Of a stretch of 34,458 bases of DNA, positions 24,960 to 32,500 are shown in pieces. The stretch lies in NCBI GenBank assembly GCA_964479445.1, contig CAYZMH010000023.1, forward strand, positions 1-34,458. Reading direction: 5' to 3'. Every line of letters starts with the position of its first letter. Within the stretch, counting starts at the first letter, position 1. The notes below the pieces were generated by a model that was not told where the DNA came from, did not search any database, and saw only the letters and a list, made by a program, of their open reading frames with translations. Position numbers and translations under genes: made by a program. This DNA comes from CAYZMH01 sp964479445. Its GTDB lineage: Bacteria; Bacteroidota; Bacteroidia; Bacteroidales; GCA-2748055.

Positions 24960-25991
24960 ATGCCCGATGACCACACCGATACCAGCGAACTCTTTGAACA
25001 TTACCGGTTCAACGCCGACAAGGGCCAGGGGCTGCTTCGGGTCGATAAGTTCCTCTCCAACAAACTGGAAAGCAGTTCACGAAGCCGCATCCAGTCGGCA
25101 GCGGCCGCGGGGAACATCCTGGTGAACGGACAACCCGTGAAACCCAACTACAAAGTTAAGCCGCTGGATGTGATCTCTGTCGTGCTGCCCCACCCGCCCC
25201 GCGAGCTGGAGCTGATCCCCGAAAATATCCCGCTGGAAATCGTCTATGAAGATCAGGACCTGCTGGTGGTCAACAAATCCGCCGGTATGGTGGTCCACCC
25301 CGGGTATGGCAATTACACGGGAACACTGATCAATGCACTCATGTACCACCTTCGCGATAATCCCATGTTCCGGTCGGGGGATGAACGGCCCGGACTGGTG
25401 CACCGGATCGATAAAAATACATCCGGACTCCTCCTGGTGGCAAAAAATGAGATCGCCATGAACCACCTGGCCCGCCAGTTTTATGAAAAAACGACGGAAC
25501 GGACCTACCAGGCAATCGTGTGGGGAGACCTGGAGGCCGATGAAGGAACCATCACCGGGCATATCGGCCGTAATCCGCGCAACCGGAAAGAGATGACGGT
25601 CTTTCCCGGGGGAGAACAAGGAAAAGAGGCAGTGACCCACTACCGGGTGCTGGAACGGCTCGGATATGTCAACCGGGTGGAGTGCCGGCTGGAAACAGGC
25701 CGCACCCACCAGATCAGGGTGCACTTCAAATACATCAAACACCCGCTTTTCAACGACCCGGAGTACGGGGGCGATAAGATCCTGCGGGGAACCACCTTCA
25801 CCCGGTACCGGCAGTTCGTGCAAAACTGTTTCAAAATCCTCCCCCGGCAGGCCCTTCACGCAAAATCGCTGGGATTTGTCCATCCATCCACCGGGAAAAT
25901 GCTCCGTTTCGATTCGGAGCTGCCCGCCGATATGCAGCAGGTGCTGGACAAATGGCGATCATACATCTCCGGCAGAACCCCGTTCATGTAA
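24960..25991 (+). CDS. rluD: RluA/RluD-family 23S rRNA pseudouridine synthase
   Basis: A 343-residue enzyme with an N-terminal S4 RNA-binding domain (about 25-75, RVDKFLSNKLESSSRSRIQS) and a catalytic domain. The key motif GLVHRIDKNTSGLLLVAKN carries the catalytic Asp (D151), and RTHQIRVHFKYIKHPLFND is the second signature. It converts uridines in 23S rRNA to pseudouridine; RluD acts on helix 69. The gene name is chosen because of the S4 domain and context, but the exact target is not certain. It begins two bases after the T9SS gene stop. This gene is commonly beside PASTA and ddl genes in Bacteroidales as I recall. Confidence 0.92.
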   Translation: MPDDHTDTSELFEHYRFNADKGQGLLRVDKFLSNKLESSSRSRIQSAAAAGNILVNGQPVKPNYKVKPLDVISVVLPHPPRELELIPENIPLEIVYEDQDLLVVNKSAGMVVHPGYGNYTGTLINALMYHLRDNPMFRSGDERPGLVHRIDKNTSGLLLVAKNEIAMNHLARQFYEKTTERTYQAIVWGDLEADEGTITGHIGRNPRNRKEMTVFPGGEQGKEAVTHYRVLERLGYVNRVECRLETGRTHQIRVHFKYIKHPLFNDPEYGGDKILRGTTFTRYRQFVQNCFKILPRQALHAKSLGFVHPSTGKMLRFDSELPADMQQVLDKWRSYISGRTPFM

Positions 25992-26085
25992 ATTTGGTTT
26001 ACATTACCAAAAATTAAGGGCCGGGCATGCACCGTTTTCACTCAAAAGATCGTACTTTTAAGTAAGGAAAGACTACGATGTGGAT

Positions 26086-27059
26086 ATGAATATTGCAATC
26101 CTGACAGGAGGTGACTCCTCGGAATATGGCGTTTCGGTAAAAAGCGCCGCAGAGATCCGCAATTGGCTGGACAAAGCGGGGTATACCACCTACATCGTCA
26201 CGGTGAACGGACAGGAGTGGGGGGTGGAATCGGAATCAGGCAGGATACCGGTGGACCTCAATGATTTCAGTTTCCAAAACGACCGGCAAAAGGTGAACCT
26301 GGATTATGCATGGAACATCATCCACGGCTCACCGGGCGAAAACGGTCCGATCCAGGGCTACCTGGATATGAAAAAGATCCCTTACAATACAGCCGGACTG
26401 CTCTCTTCGGCGCTCACCTTCAATAAGCATGTCTGTAAAACCTACCTGAAACAGTATGGAATCCTCTCGGCCGAATCCCGCCTCATCAGCCGGGGTAAAC
26501 CATACGATATGGATGAGATCATCGAGGCGGTGGGACTCCCCTGCTTCGTGAAACCCAACAAGGGAGGATCAAGCTTCGGGATCACCAAGGTGACCAGCCC
26601 GAGAATATGAAAAAAGCAATCGAAGCGGCATTCACCGAAGATTCCGATGTGATCATTGAAACCTTTATCAAGGGTACGGAGGTGACCTGCGGATTGGTCA
26701 AAACCGGTTCGGAAGAACTGATCTTCCCGCTGACAGAGATCGTCTCCGGCAACGAATTCTTTGATTTCGAAGCCAAATACACCCAGGGCGTGGCCGACGA
26801 GATCACCCCTGCCCGGATAAGCGATGAGAACATGAAAAAATGCCAGTCACTGGCCTCCCGGATCTACGACTATACGCTGTCACGCGGTATCGTCCGGGTC
26901 GATTTCATCATCAAGGGCAACCAGTTCTATTTCCTGGAACTGAACTCCATTCCGGGTATGACCCGCGAAAGCATTGTGCCCCAGCAGATCCGGGCGATGG
27001 ACATGAAAGAGGAGACGGTGCTGCGTAAAGTGATCGAGGATACACTGGGGACTGACTAA
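26086..27059 (+). pseudogene. ddl: D-alanine--D-alanine ligase, interrupted by a -1 frameshift
   Basis: Two neighbouring frames together make one full-length ligase of about 325 residues. The first part (from the ATG at 26086, MNIAILTGGDSSEYGVSVKS) has the IIHGSPGENGPIQGYLD motif, the ATP-grasp entry LPCFVKPNKGGSSFGITKV, and then stops at 26608. The second frame, from 26601, gives ENMKKAIEAAF, then VIIETFIKGTEVTCGL, and the metal-binding end FYFLELNSIPGM. A single missing base near 26600 (for example CCGGAG read as CCGAG) restores one frame. Ddl makes D-Ala-D-Ala for MurF and is essential in most bacteria. The rest shows no decay. So this is either a sequencing/assembly error or a recent mutation. 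Frames were not joined by any slippery site that I see. Confidence 0.88.
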
Positions 27060-27079
27060 GCGATCCGTCAATTTTTTAC

Positions 27080-27087
27080 TACTTTTG
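27080..27087 (+). promoter_or_regulatory. Likely -7 element (TACTTTTG) for the lipoprotein gene
   Basis: TACTTTTG matches TAnnTTTG and would start transcription near 27094, about a dozen bases before the ATG at 27106. No clear -33 TTTG is found. Confidence 0.5.
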
Positions 27088-27105
27088 TCTTCTCAAACCA
27101 TTTTT

Positions 27106-27537
27106 ATGAAAAAAGCAACATTAGTGCTCCTGGCCATGATGATGCTGGGCTCCTGCTACTACTCCAGCAACGAGACCCACTTCGTCCAGGTGGAACCCGG
27201 TCCGGAGCCCCAAATCTCCGTTTCGGTGAACCTGGATACACTGTCATCCCTCACCATCACCGACAGCCTGGAGGTGGCTTATGAGATCACCCTGGACGGG
27301 GGAGCCCTTTACCAGGTCGACTATTTCTTTGACGGGTATTACATCTTCAAATCCGACTCCCTGGAGAACAGCTTTTACATCAATCCCTCCTATATCCAGC
27401 AGAACGGCGAATACGACCTGGATATGAAGGTTTACTACAGCACCAACTCTGGAACCCTGGCCAATAAGTTTGATGCGGAAGCTTTCGAGGAAGTGAAAAA
27501 CTGGGTGGTCACCATTAACAGGGAGGAAGAACAATGA
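27106..27537 (+). CDS. Small lipoprotein of unknown function
   Basis: A 143-residue protein whose first residues are a lipoprotein signal (MKKATLVLLAMMMLGSC), with the lipobox LGSC and acylated Cys at 17. The mature part is acidic, with alternating hydrophobic and polar residues (ISVSVNLDTLSSLTITDSLE, YQVDYFFDGYYIFKSDSLEN), which looks like a small beta-sandwich. I recognise no family. I take the ATG at 27106 because it gives the signal peptide; a TTG-type start at 27085 falls on the -7 element. It overlaps the next gene by four bases (ATGA), so the pair are made together and may work together at the outer membrane. Confidence 0.82.
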   Translation: MKKATLVLLAMMMLGSCYYSSNETHFVQVEPGPEPQISVSVNLDTLSSLTITDSLEVAYEITLDGGALYQVDYFFDGYYIFKSDSLENSFYINPSYIQQNGEYDLDMKVYYSTNSGTLANKFDAEAFEEVKNWVVTINREEEQ

Positions 27538-28253
27538 ACACACGAACGCTCATTATAGTATTGCTCCTGGGAGCCAGCCTGCCGGTTTTATCTCAGCAAC
27601 GCGGTTTTTCCGTTACAGGAGGCATCTCCACTTTCGAAGCGGGAGAACTGAAACAGTACCAGGATATGCTCCTGGAAGCGGCCCCCGTGGATGTAAAGGG
27701 ATTTACCTACTTCCCACCCCACACCAGCATACGTCTCCGGCTCTTTCAACGGCACAATGAAAAATGGAAATTCACCGCCGGTTACAGCTATACCAGCACC
27801 GGGGCACACGGAAATTACACCGACCAGTCGGGCTACATGGACATCAACCAGTACCTGACCTCTTACCAGCTGGGAGCGGCAGCCCACTACCGCCTGTTCT
27901 ATTGGAATTTTATCGAGGCCATGGGCTACGCCAACCTGGCTATCGCCTATACCGATAACGAGGTGAACCGCGTGGTATCCACCAATACATACTATTACGA
28001 GGAGAATACCCTGCAGATGAGAGCCTTTCACCCGGTAGCCGAAGCGGGTGTCGAACTGCTCTACCACCTGAAGAACTATTCATTCGGACTGGAAGGGGGA
28101 TATCAGTACGATGTGGGCGGCACCTTCAAGGTGCGGGACAATACACGGTTCAACAGCGAACCCGTGGAGCCGCAGTCAGACCTGAAATCGGACATCTCCG
28201 GGTTCCGCCTGGGTGTGAAGTTTGTCCTGGTGTTCAACCCCGAAATCCTCTGA
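27534..28253 (+). CDS. Probable outer-membrane beta-barrel protein
   Basis: A 239-residue protein with a signal peptide (MNTRTLIIVLLLGASLPVLS, cut before QQRG). The mature part has repeated amphipathic beta-like strands separated by short turns: FSVTGGISTF, SIRLRLFQRH, KFTAGYSYTST, SYQLGAAAHYRLF, FGLEGGYQYDVGG, and a closing GFRLGVKFVLVF that ends with aromatic-rich residues. That pattern is typical of small OmpA/OmpW-like barrels, but no particular family is recognised. It overlaps the lipoprotein gene and converges on the small lipoprotein gene at 28588 across a 334-base gap. Confidence 0.82.
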   Translation: MNTRTLIIVLLLGASLPVLSQQRGFSVTGGISTFEAGELKQYQDMLLEAAPVDVKGFTYFPPHTSIRLRLFQRHNEKWKFTAGYSYTSTGAHGNYTDQSGYMDINQYLTSYQLGAAAHYRLFYWNFIEAMGYANLAIAYTDNEVNRVVSTNTYYYEENTLQMRAFHPVAEAGVELLYHLKNYSFGLEGGYQYDVGGTFKVRDNTRFNSEPVEPQSDLKSDISGFRLGVKFVLVFNPEIL

Positions 28254-28587
28254 CATACCGGTTGATCACCTCCAATCCGGTTACCAATGAAGATTGGCTT
28301 GAAATCTACCTACATGACCGGGAAGCCTGTTCCCTACCCATGTATACCCTGATGGGGGCACCGGTCAGACACACGTAACCCGGCGTTGGACCTCCACAGG
28401 CAACATCCTGAAACAATAGGGGGCACAGGTAAGAATATTCCTGAAAAACACGCCCCTCTCCAAACAACATCCAGGAACAGCAGCGGTCACGGGTAAGAAT
28501 ACTTCTGAAATATGTAAAACTCAGCGAGAATTATTCGGGGTACCCGAAGCATGTTGCCTGTTGAAAAATCACTCCCGTAGAGAAGCA
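28254..28587. other. Gene-free interval between convergent genes
   Basis: No credible gene, tRNA or clear terminator is seen in this ~334-base stretch. It holds an imperfect repeat of about 49 bases with a 64-base period (28401-28449 and 28465-28513), perhaps with a weaker third copy around 28337-28385. Confidence 0.7.
28401..28513. repeat. Imperfect 49-bp direct repeat, 64-bp period
   Basis: Aligned by hand, copies at 28401-28449 and 28465-28513 agree at about 38 of 49 positions. The shared core reads CAACATCC, then CAC-GGTAAGAATA. A GGGGGCAC motif one period earlier (28354-28361) hints at an older third copy. Confidence 0.65.
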
Positions 28588-28986
28588 TCAGAACTCATAC
28601 ACCTCTTCATAGTACTCCCCGTCATAGTCGTACCAGAAGATAATGTATTCGCCGTAATCATAGTCGTTGTGACGCTGGATCTCGGTAAAGACCGCATCGT
28701 CCACCATGGATTCCCCGGCCGGCAGTTCGGGGATCACCACCCACCCCCGGTCGATGATGTAGCCGTTGAAAAAGAGGTTGATCTCGATGCTGACATCGTA
28801 AGCGACCTCGCCTCCGTTGTTGCGCACCGAAACCAAGACCTTGGGTAATTTATCGCCGTCTCCGTCAACCTCCACCACTTCATCAATGACGCAGTGAGGT
28901 TCAAACATATGTAACTCCTCACATCCCGTGAATAACAGGATACCAGAGGTTAGAAAAAGACAGGTTAGCAGGGTACGTGTTTTCAT
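28588..28986 (-). CDS. Small lipoprotein with probable Ig-like fold
   Basis: A 132-residue protein with a lipoprotein signal (MKTRTLLTCLFLTSGILLFT, then GC), with acylated Cys 22. The mature domain (KVLVSVRNNGGEVAYDVSIE, then IPELPAGESMVDD) resembles a CARDB-like beta sandwich, in which a strand pair typically carries NNGG...A. The last 25 residues are dense in Tyr, Asp and Glu (YDYGEYIIFWYDYDGEYYEE). No function is known to me. It follows trpA on the same strand after the AT-rich repeat, but a likely promoter just before it suggests separate expression. Confidence 0.78.
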   Translation of the reverse strand: MKTRTLLTCLFLTSGILLFTGCEELHMFEPHCVIDEVVEVDGDGDKLPKVLVSVRNNGGEVAYDVSIEINLFFNGYIIDRGWVVIPELPAGESMVDDAVFTEIQRHNDYDYGEYIIFWYDYDGEYYEEVYEF

Positions 28987-29000
28987 GGATCCGTTTTTTT

Positions 29001-29008
29001 CAAATCTA
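29001..29008 (-). promoter_or_regulatory. Likely -7 element (TAGATTTG) for the small lipoprotein gene
   Basis: Minus-strand TAGATTTG fits TAnnTTTG and would start transcription about eight bases before the ATG at 28986. The expected -33 site is not clear. Confidence 0.45.
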
Positions 29009-29045
29009 TATCAAAAACCGTACCACCGGGAAGCGTTCACACGAT

Positions 29046-29093
29046 ATACATATTTTAATACATATTTAAATACGTATTTAAATATGTATATTT
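29046..29093. repeat. Four tandem 12-bp AT-rich repeats containing a perfect 32-bp palindrome
   Basis: Four 12-mers close to ATACATATTTAA lie end to end: 29046-29057, 29058-29069, 29070-29081 and 29082-29093. Positions 29058-29089 form a perfect inverted repeat, each arm 16 bases (ATACATATTTAAATAC and its complement). The trpA stop codon (29078-29080, minus) and its last three codons lie inside. It could act as a hairpin terminator for the trp operon, or as a protein-binding site. Confidence 0.92.
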
Positions 29094-29869
29094 TTCTCAC
29101 CCAGCACCCCTTTGATGAACCGGTGGATCTTTGCATCCGGGAACCCTTCCCCCTCCAGTGCCCTGATAAAAGCGCTTCCAATGATGGCCCCTGACGCGAA
29201 ACGGCAGGCCGTGGCGAAGGTTTCGTGGTTGGATATCCCGAAACCGATAAGGCGGGGGATACCCAGTTTCATCTCCCCGATTCGGCTGAAATAATCCAGT
29301 TGCTTTTGCGATATCCCGTCCCGGGCTCCCGTGGTGGATGAATCGGCCACCATGTATAGGAAGCCGCCCGATGCCGCTGCGATCTCCTCCACCCGCTCCG
29401 GGGGAGTCTGGGGAGTGATCAGCATGGCCAGGGGAAGTCCGGCCTCCCGGAATCGATCCTGGTAGTGCAGCCGGAACTCATACAGCGGGAGGTCGGGCAG
29501 AATGATGCCGTCAACACCCACACCGGCAGCCTTTTCCAGGAAACGGTCCATGCCGTAGTGCAGCACCGGATTCAGGTAGCCCATCAACACCAGGGGGATC
29601 TCCACCGATTCGCGGATCCCTTCCAGCTGGCGAAACAACAGATCCAGGGTCATTCCGTTCTGAAGGGCCCGGTGGCTGCTCTGCTGGATAACCGGGCCAT
29701 CGGCCAGGGGATCGGAAAAGGGCATGCCCACCTCGATCATATCTGCCCCGGCTCCTGCTATGGAACGGATCACGGGTACCGTATCCTCCCGTTCCGGGTA
29801 ACCGGCTGTCATGTAAATGGACAGGATATTTTCCTGTTTGTCGCGAAATAGCTGGTCGATTCTGTTCAT
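29078..29869 (-). CDS. trpA: Tryptophan synthase alpha subunit
   Basis: A 263-residue TIM-barrel protein that cleaves indole-3-glycerol phosphate and passes indole to TrpB. Catalytic residues are seen: E46 in MIEVGMPFSDP, and D57 in the following PLADGP. The later GIILPDLPL and GFGISNHETFATA are typical. The last codons (NIHI) and stop are made of the AT-rich 12-bp repeat, so the C-terminal tail is atypical. It lies 15 bases after trpB, as the last gene of the operon. Confidence 0.97.
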   Translation of the reverse strand: MNRIDQLFRDKQENILSIYMTAGYPEREDTVPVIRSIAGAGADMIEVGMPFSDPLADGPVIQQSSHRALQNGMTLDLLFRQLEGIRESVEIPLVLMGYLNPVLHYGMDRFLEKAAGVGVDGIILPDLPLYEFRLHYQDRFREAGLPLAMLITPQTPPERVEEIAAASGGFLYMVADSSTTGARDGISQKQLDYFSRIGEMKLGIPRLIGFGISNHETFATACRFASGAIIGSAFIRALEGEGFPDAKIHRFIKGVLGEKNIHI

Positions 29870-29884
29870 TGCGTGGTTCGGTTG

Positions 29885-31081
29885 TTAGTGAATATCAAGG
29901 TGAGCGGAGTAGGTGTCCATGTCTTTATCGCCGCGACCGGAGAGGTTGACCACCACGACCTGGTGGGATTGCAGCTCCAGCTTGTCCAGGGCCGCCAGGG
30001 CATGTGCGGTTTCCAGGGCGGGGATGATCCCCTCCTTCCGGGTAAGCAGCCGGGCAGCAACCAGTGCTTCATCGTCGGTGGCATGCATCATAAGGCTGCG
30101 GCCAGATGCCGCCAGCCAGGCATGGAGCGGACCGATTCCCGGGTAATCGAGTCCGGCTGAAATGGAGTAGGGTTCGACGATCTGACCGTCATCGTCCTGC
30201 ATGAGGATGGTCCTGCTTCCGTGGATGATCCCGTCGATACCCAGGAAGCTGGTGGCAGCCGACTCCCCGCTGTCCACCCCTTTACCGGAGGCCTCCACCG
30301 AGACCAGTTGTACCGACTCATCGTCCAGGTAGTGGTAATAGGCGCCGGCCGCGTTGCTTCCTCCTCCCAGGCAGGCCAGGATGTAGTCGGGCAGCGGATT
30401 GCCGGTCTTCTGCTCCAGCTGCGTGCGCATCTCTTCGCTGATCACCGACTGGAACCGGGTGACCATGTCGGGGTACGGGTGCGGACCCACCACCGAGCCG
30501 ATGATGTAATGCGTGTCCACCGGGTTGTTAATCCAGTCACGGATCGCCTCGTTGGTGGCATCCTTCAGGGTTTTGTTGCCGCTGTGCACCGGGATCACCT
30601 CGGCCCCCAGCATCTTCATCTTGCGGACGTTGGGTGCCTGCCGTTCCACATCCAGGGCGCCCATGTAAACAATGCATTCCAGTCCGGCCCGCGCGCAAAC
30701 CGTGGCGGTGGCTACGCCATGCTGACCCGCGCCGGTCTCGGCAATGATACGGTGCTTGCCCAGGTGACGGGCCATAAGGATTTGTCCGACCGTGTTGTTC
30801 ACCTTGTGCGCCCCCGTATGGTTGAGATCCTCCCGTTTCAGGAAGATGCGGGCCCCGTAATGCTCCGACAAGCGGCCAGCATAATAGAGCGGAGTGGGTC
30901 TTCCCACGTAATCTTTCAACAACGCCCTGAACTCCGCCTGGAACGTGTCAGACGCCATGACCGACAGGTAGTTCTCTTCCAGCTCCCGGATATTCGGGTA
31001 GAGCATCTCCGGGATAAAAGCCCCGCCATAGGTCCCGTAATATCCCTTTTCATTCACGGCAAATTGCCTGTTATCCTTCAT
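29885..31081 (-). CDS. trpB: Tryptophan synthase beta subunit
   Basis: A 398-residue PLP enzyme of the TrpB1 type that joins indole and serine. It begins FAVNEKGYYGTYGGAFIPE. The PLP lysine K93 is in LNHTGAHKVNNTVGQ, and the phosphate-binding loop ACLGGGSNAAG lies mid-C-terminal. The start overlaps the trpF end by 11 bases (ATGAAGGATAA). Confidence 0.98.
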   Translation of the reverse strand: MKDNRQFAVNEKGYYGTYGGAFIPEMLYPNIRELEENYLSVMASDTFQAEFRALLKDYVGRPTPLYYAGRLSEHYGARIFLKREDLNHTGAHKVNNTVGQILMARHLGKHRIIAETGAGQHGVATATVCARAGLECIVYMGALDVERQAPNVRKMKMLGAEVIPVHSGNKTLKDATNEAIRDWINNPVDTHYIIGSVVGPHPYPDMVTRFQSVISEEMRTQLEQKTGNPLPDYILACLGGGSNAAGAYYHYLDDESVQLVSVEASGKGVDSGESAATSFLGIDGIIHGSRTILMQDDDGQIVEPYSISAGLDYPGIGPLHAWLAASGRSLMMHATDDEALVAARLLTRKEGIIPALETAHALAALDKLELQSHQVVVVNLSGRGDKDMDTYSAHLDIH

Positions 31082-31709
31082 CGCGTAATGTATTTATAAA
31101 TGATACAACCTTGCTTACATCCTTGATCCCCGGTTCCGTCTCAAACCGGCTGTTGACATCCACCCCGGCCATCTGCGGAAAGCCTGCTTCGCGGAGTTCG
31201 TGGGCGTCATCCGGACCAATCCCGCCGGAGAGGAAAAAGGGGAGTCCGAACTGCGTCTCCCGGATGGGATCCCAGTTGAATTTCTTGCCGGTACCCCCGA
31301 ACTGCTTGCCGGAACTGTCCAGCAGGAGGTAATCGGCTACATACCGGTAATCATTCAGCAGTTCGCTGTTCCCGAGCTGCTCCCCGGGAATGGCTTTGAT
31401 CACAGTGAAACCCTTGCGGCGCAGCGCATTGCACTGTTCCGGCGACTCCATGCCGTGCAGCTGCAGGGTGCCGAGTCCGTACTTCTCCCCCGCATGCACC
31501 ATGGCGTCGTAGGGGGCATTGACAAACACCCCGACTTTGCCGATCGCATTCGGCACCACGCTGAACAGCGCTGGATCCGGATCATCGCCCACGAACCTGG
31601 GAGATCCGGGGTAGAAGATAAACCCCACCAGGTCGGGCCGGACCGTGCAGATCCCGGCCAGGTTTTCCCGGTCTGTCATTCCGCATACTTTGACCTTGAT
31701 CGCTTCCAT
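31071..31709 (-). CDS. trpF: Phosphoribosylanthranilate isomerase
   Basis: A 212-residue TIM-barrel enzyme that converts N-(5-phosphoribosyl)anthranilate to CdRP. The catalytic Cys is in VKVCGMTDRENL (C9), and VGFIFYPGSPRFV and FFLSGGIGPDDA follow; the acid Asp is in AGVDVNSRFE. I take the ATG at 31709, two bases after trpC stops, although the frame is open a few codons into trpC. Confidence 0.96.
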   Translation of the reverse strand: MEAIKVKVCGMTDRENLAGICTVRPDLVGFIFYPGSPRFVGDDPDPALFSVVPNAIGKVGVFVNAPYDAMVHAGEKYGLGTLQLHGMESPEQCNALRRKGFTVIKAIPGEQLGNSELLNDYRYVADYLLLDSSGKQFGGTGKKFNWDPIRETQFGLPFFLSGGIGPDDAHELREAGFPQMAGVDVNSRFETEPGIKDVSKVVSFINTLRDEG

Positions 31710-31711
31710 AA

Positions 31712-32500
31712 TCAGGATTTTAGTTGAGCACACAATTGTTCCAACGAACGCCCCGGCTCCTCCTCTTTCATAAAGGTCTCCCCCACCAGGAATGCCTGGA
31801 AACCCATTTCATGCAGCCTGCGTATGGTGGCAGCATCTCTCAGTCCGCTCTCCGACACCCAGACCACCCCTTCCGGCAGGCTCCCGGCAAGCCGTTCCGA
31901 GATCGCCACATCCACCCTGAAGTTGGAAAGATCGCGGTTGTTCACCCCCACCATCGCGATGGAACCGGTGTATTTTTTCAGCTCCTCCTCCCCGTGTACC
32001 TCGAACAGCACCGACATCCCGAGCTCCACCGCCAGTCCGGCCAGCTCCTCCACCCGGCCTGCCTCCAGGACCGATGCGATCAGCAGGATGATATCCGCCC
32101 CGTAAGCCTTTGCCTCATGCACCTGGTAGGGATCCACCATGAAATCTTTCCGAAGCAGCGGCAGATCCCCGGCAACCTCCCTTGCCCGCTCCAGGTCCCT
32201 GAAGGATCCCCCGAAGAAGTCCCGGTCGGTGAGCACACTGACCGCCGATGCCCCGCCCGCGGCATACGCCTGCACAATGGGAGCCGGGGTCACCGAGGAG
32301 TTGATCATACCCCGGGAGGGAGATTTACGCTTGAACTCGGCGATCACGGCCGGTGCATCGGCCCGCAGCCGCGCCGGTGCATCAAGGGGTTCCCGGTGGT
32401 AAAAAGGTTTGTCCTCCAGGGCGGCCAGGGGTTTTTTCTGCTTCCGTTTGAGCACCTCCATCCGTTTGTGCTCCACGATGGTATCCAGGATTGTTTTCAT
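31712..32500 (-). CDS. trpC: Indole-3-glycerol phosphate synthase
   Basis: A 262-residue enzyme that closes the indole ring of CdRP. Signs are the N-terminal ILDTIVEHKRMEVLKRK, the catalytic VIAEFKRKSPSRG (E55, K57), LLRKDFMVDPYQVHEAKAYG and GVNNRDLSNFRVD, with WVSESGLRDA late. It is separate from TrpF, not fused as in E. coli. It shares an ATGA overlap with trpD. Confidence 0.97.
   Translation of the reverse strand: MKTILDTIVEHKRMEVLKRKQKKPLAALEDKPFYHREPLDAPARLRADAPAVIAEFKRKSPSRGMINSSVTPAPIVQAYAAGGASAVSVLTDRDFFGGSFRDLERAREVAGDLPLLRKDFMVDPYQVHEAKAYGADIILLIASVLEAGRVEELAGLAVELGMSVLFEVHGEEELKKYTGSIAMVGVNNRDLSNFRVDVAISERLAGSLPEGVVWVSESGLRDAATIRRLHEMGFQAFLVGETFMKEEEPGRSLEQLCAQLKS

Noticed and set aside
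26601..26620. Programmed ribosomal frameshift in ddl
   Set aside because: There is no X-XXY-YYZ heptamer or A-run at the junction, and Ddl is not known to be recoded. A sequence error or mutation is simpler.
30221..31099. 292-codon open frame on the plus strand
   Set aside because: It is antisense to trpB and shows no motif of its own.
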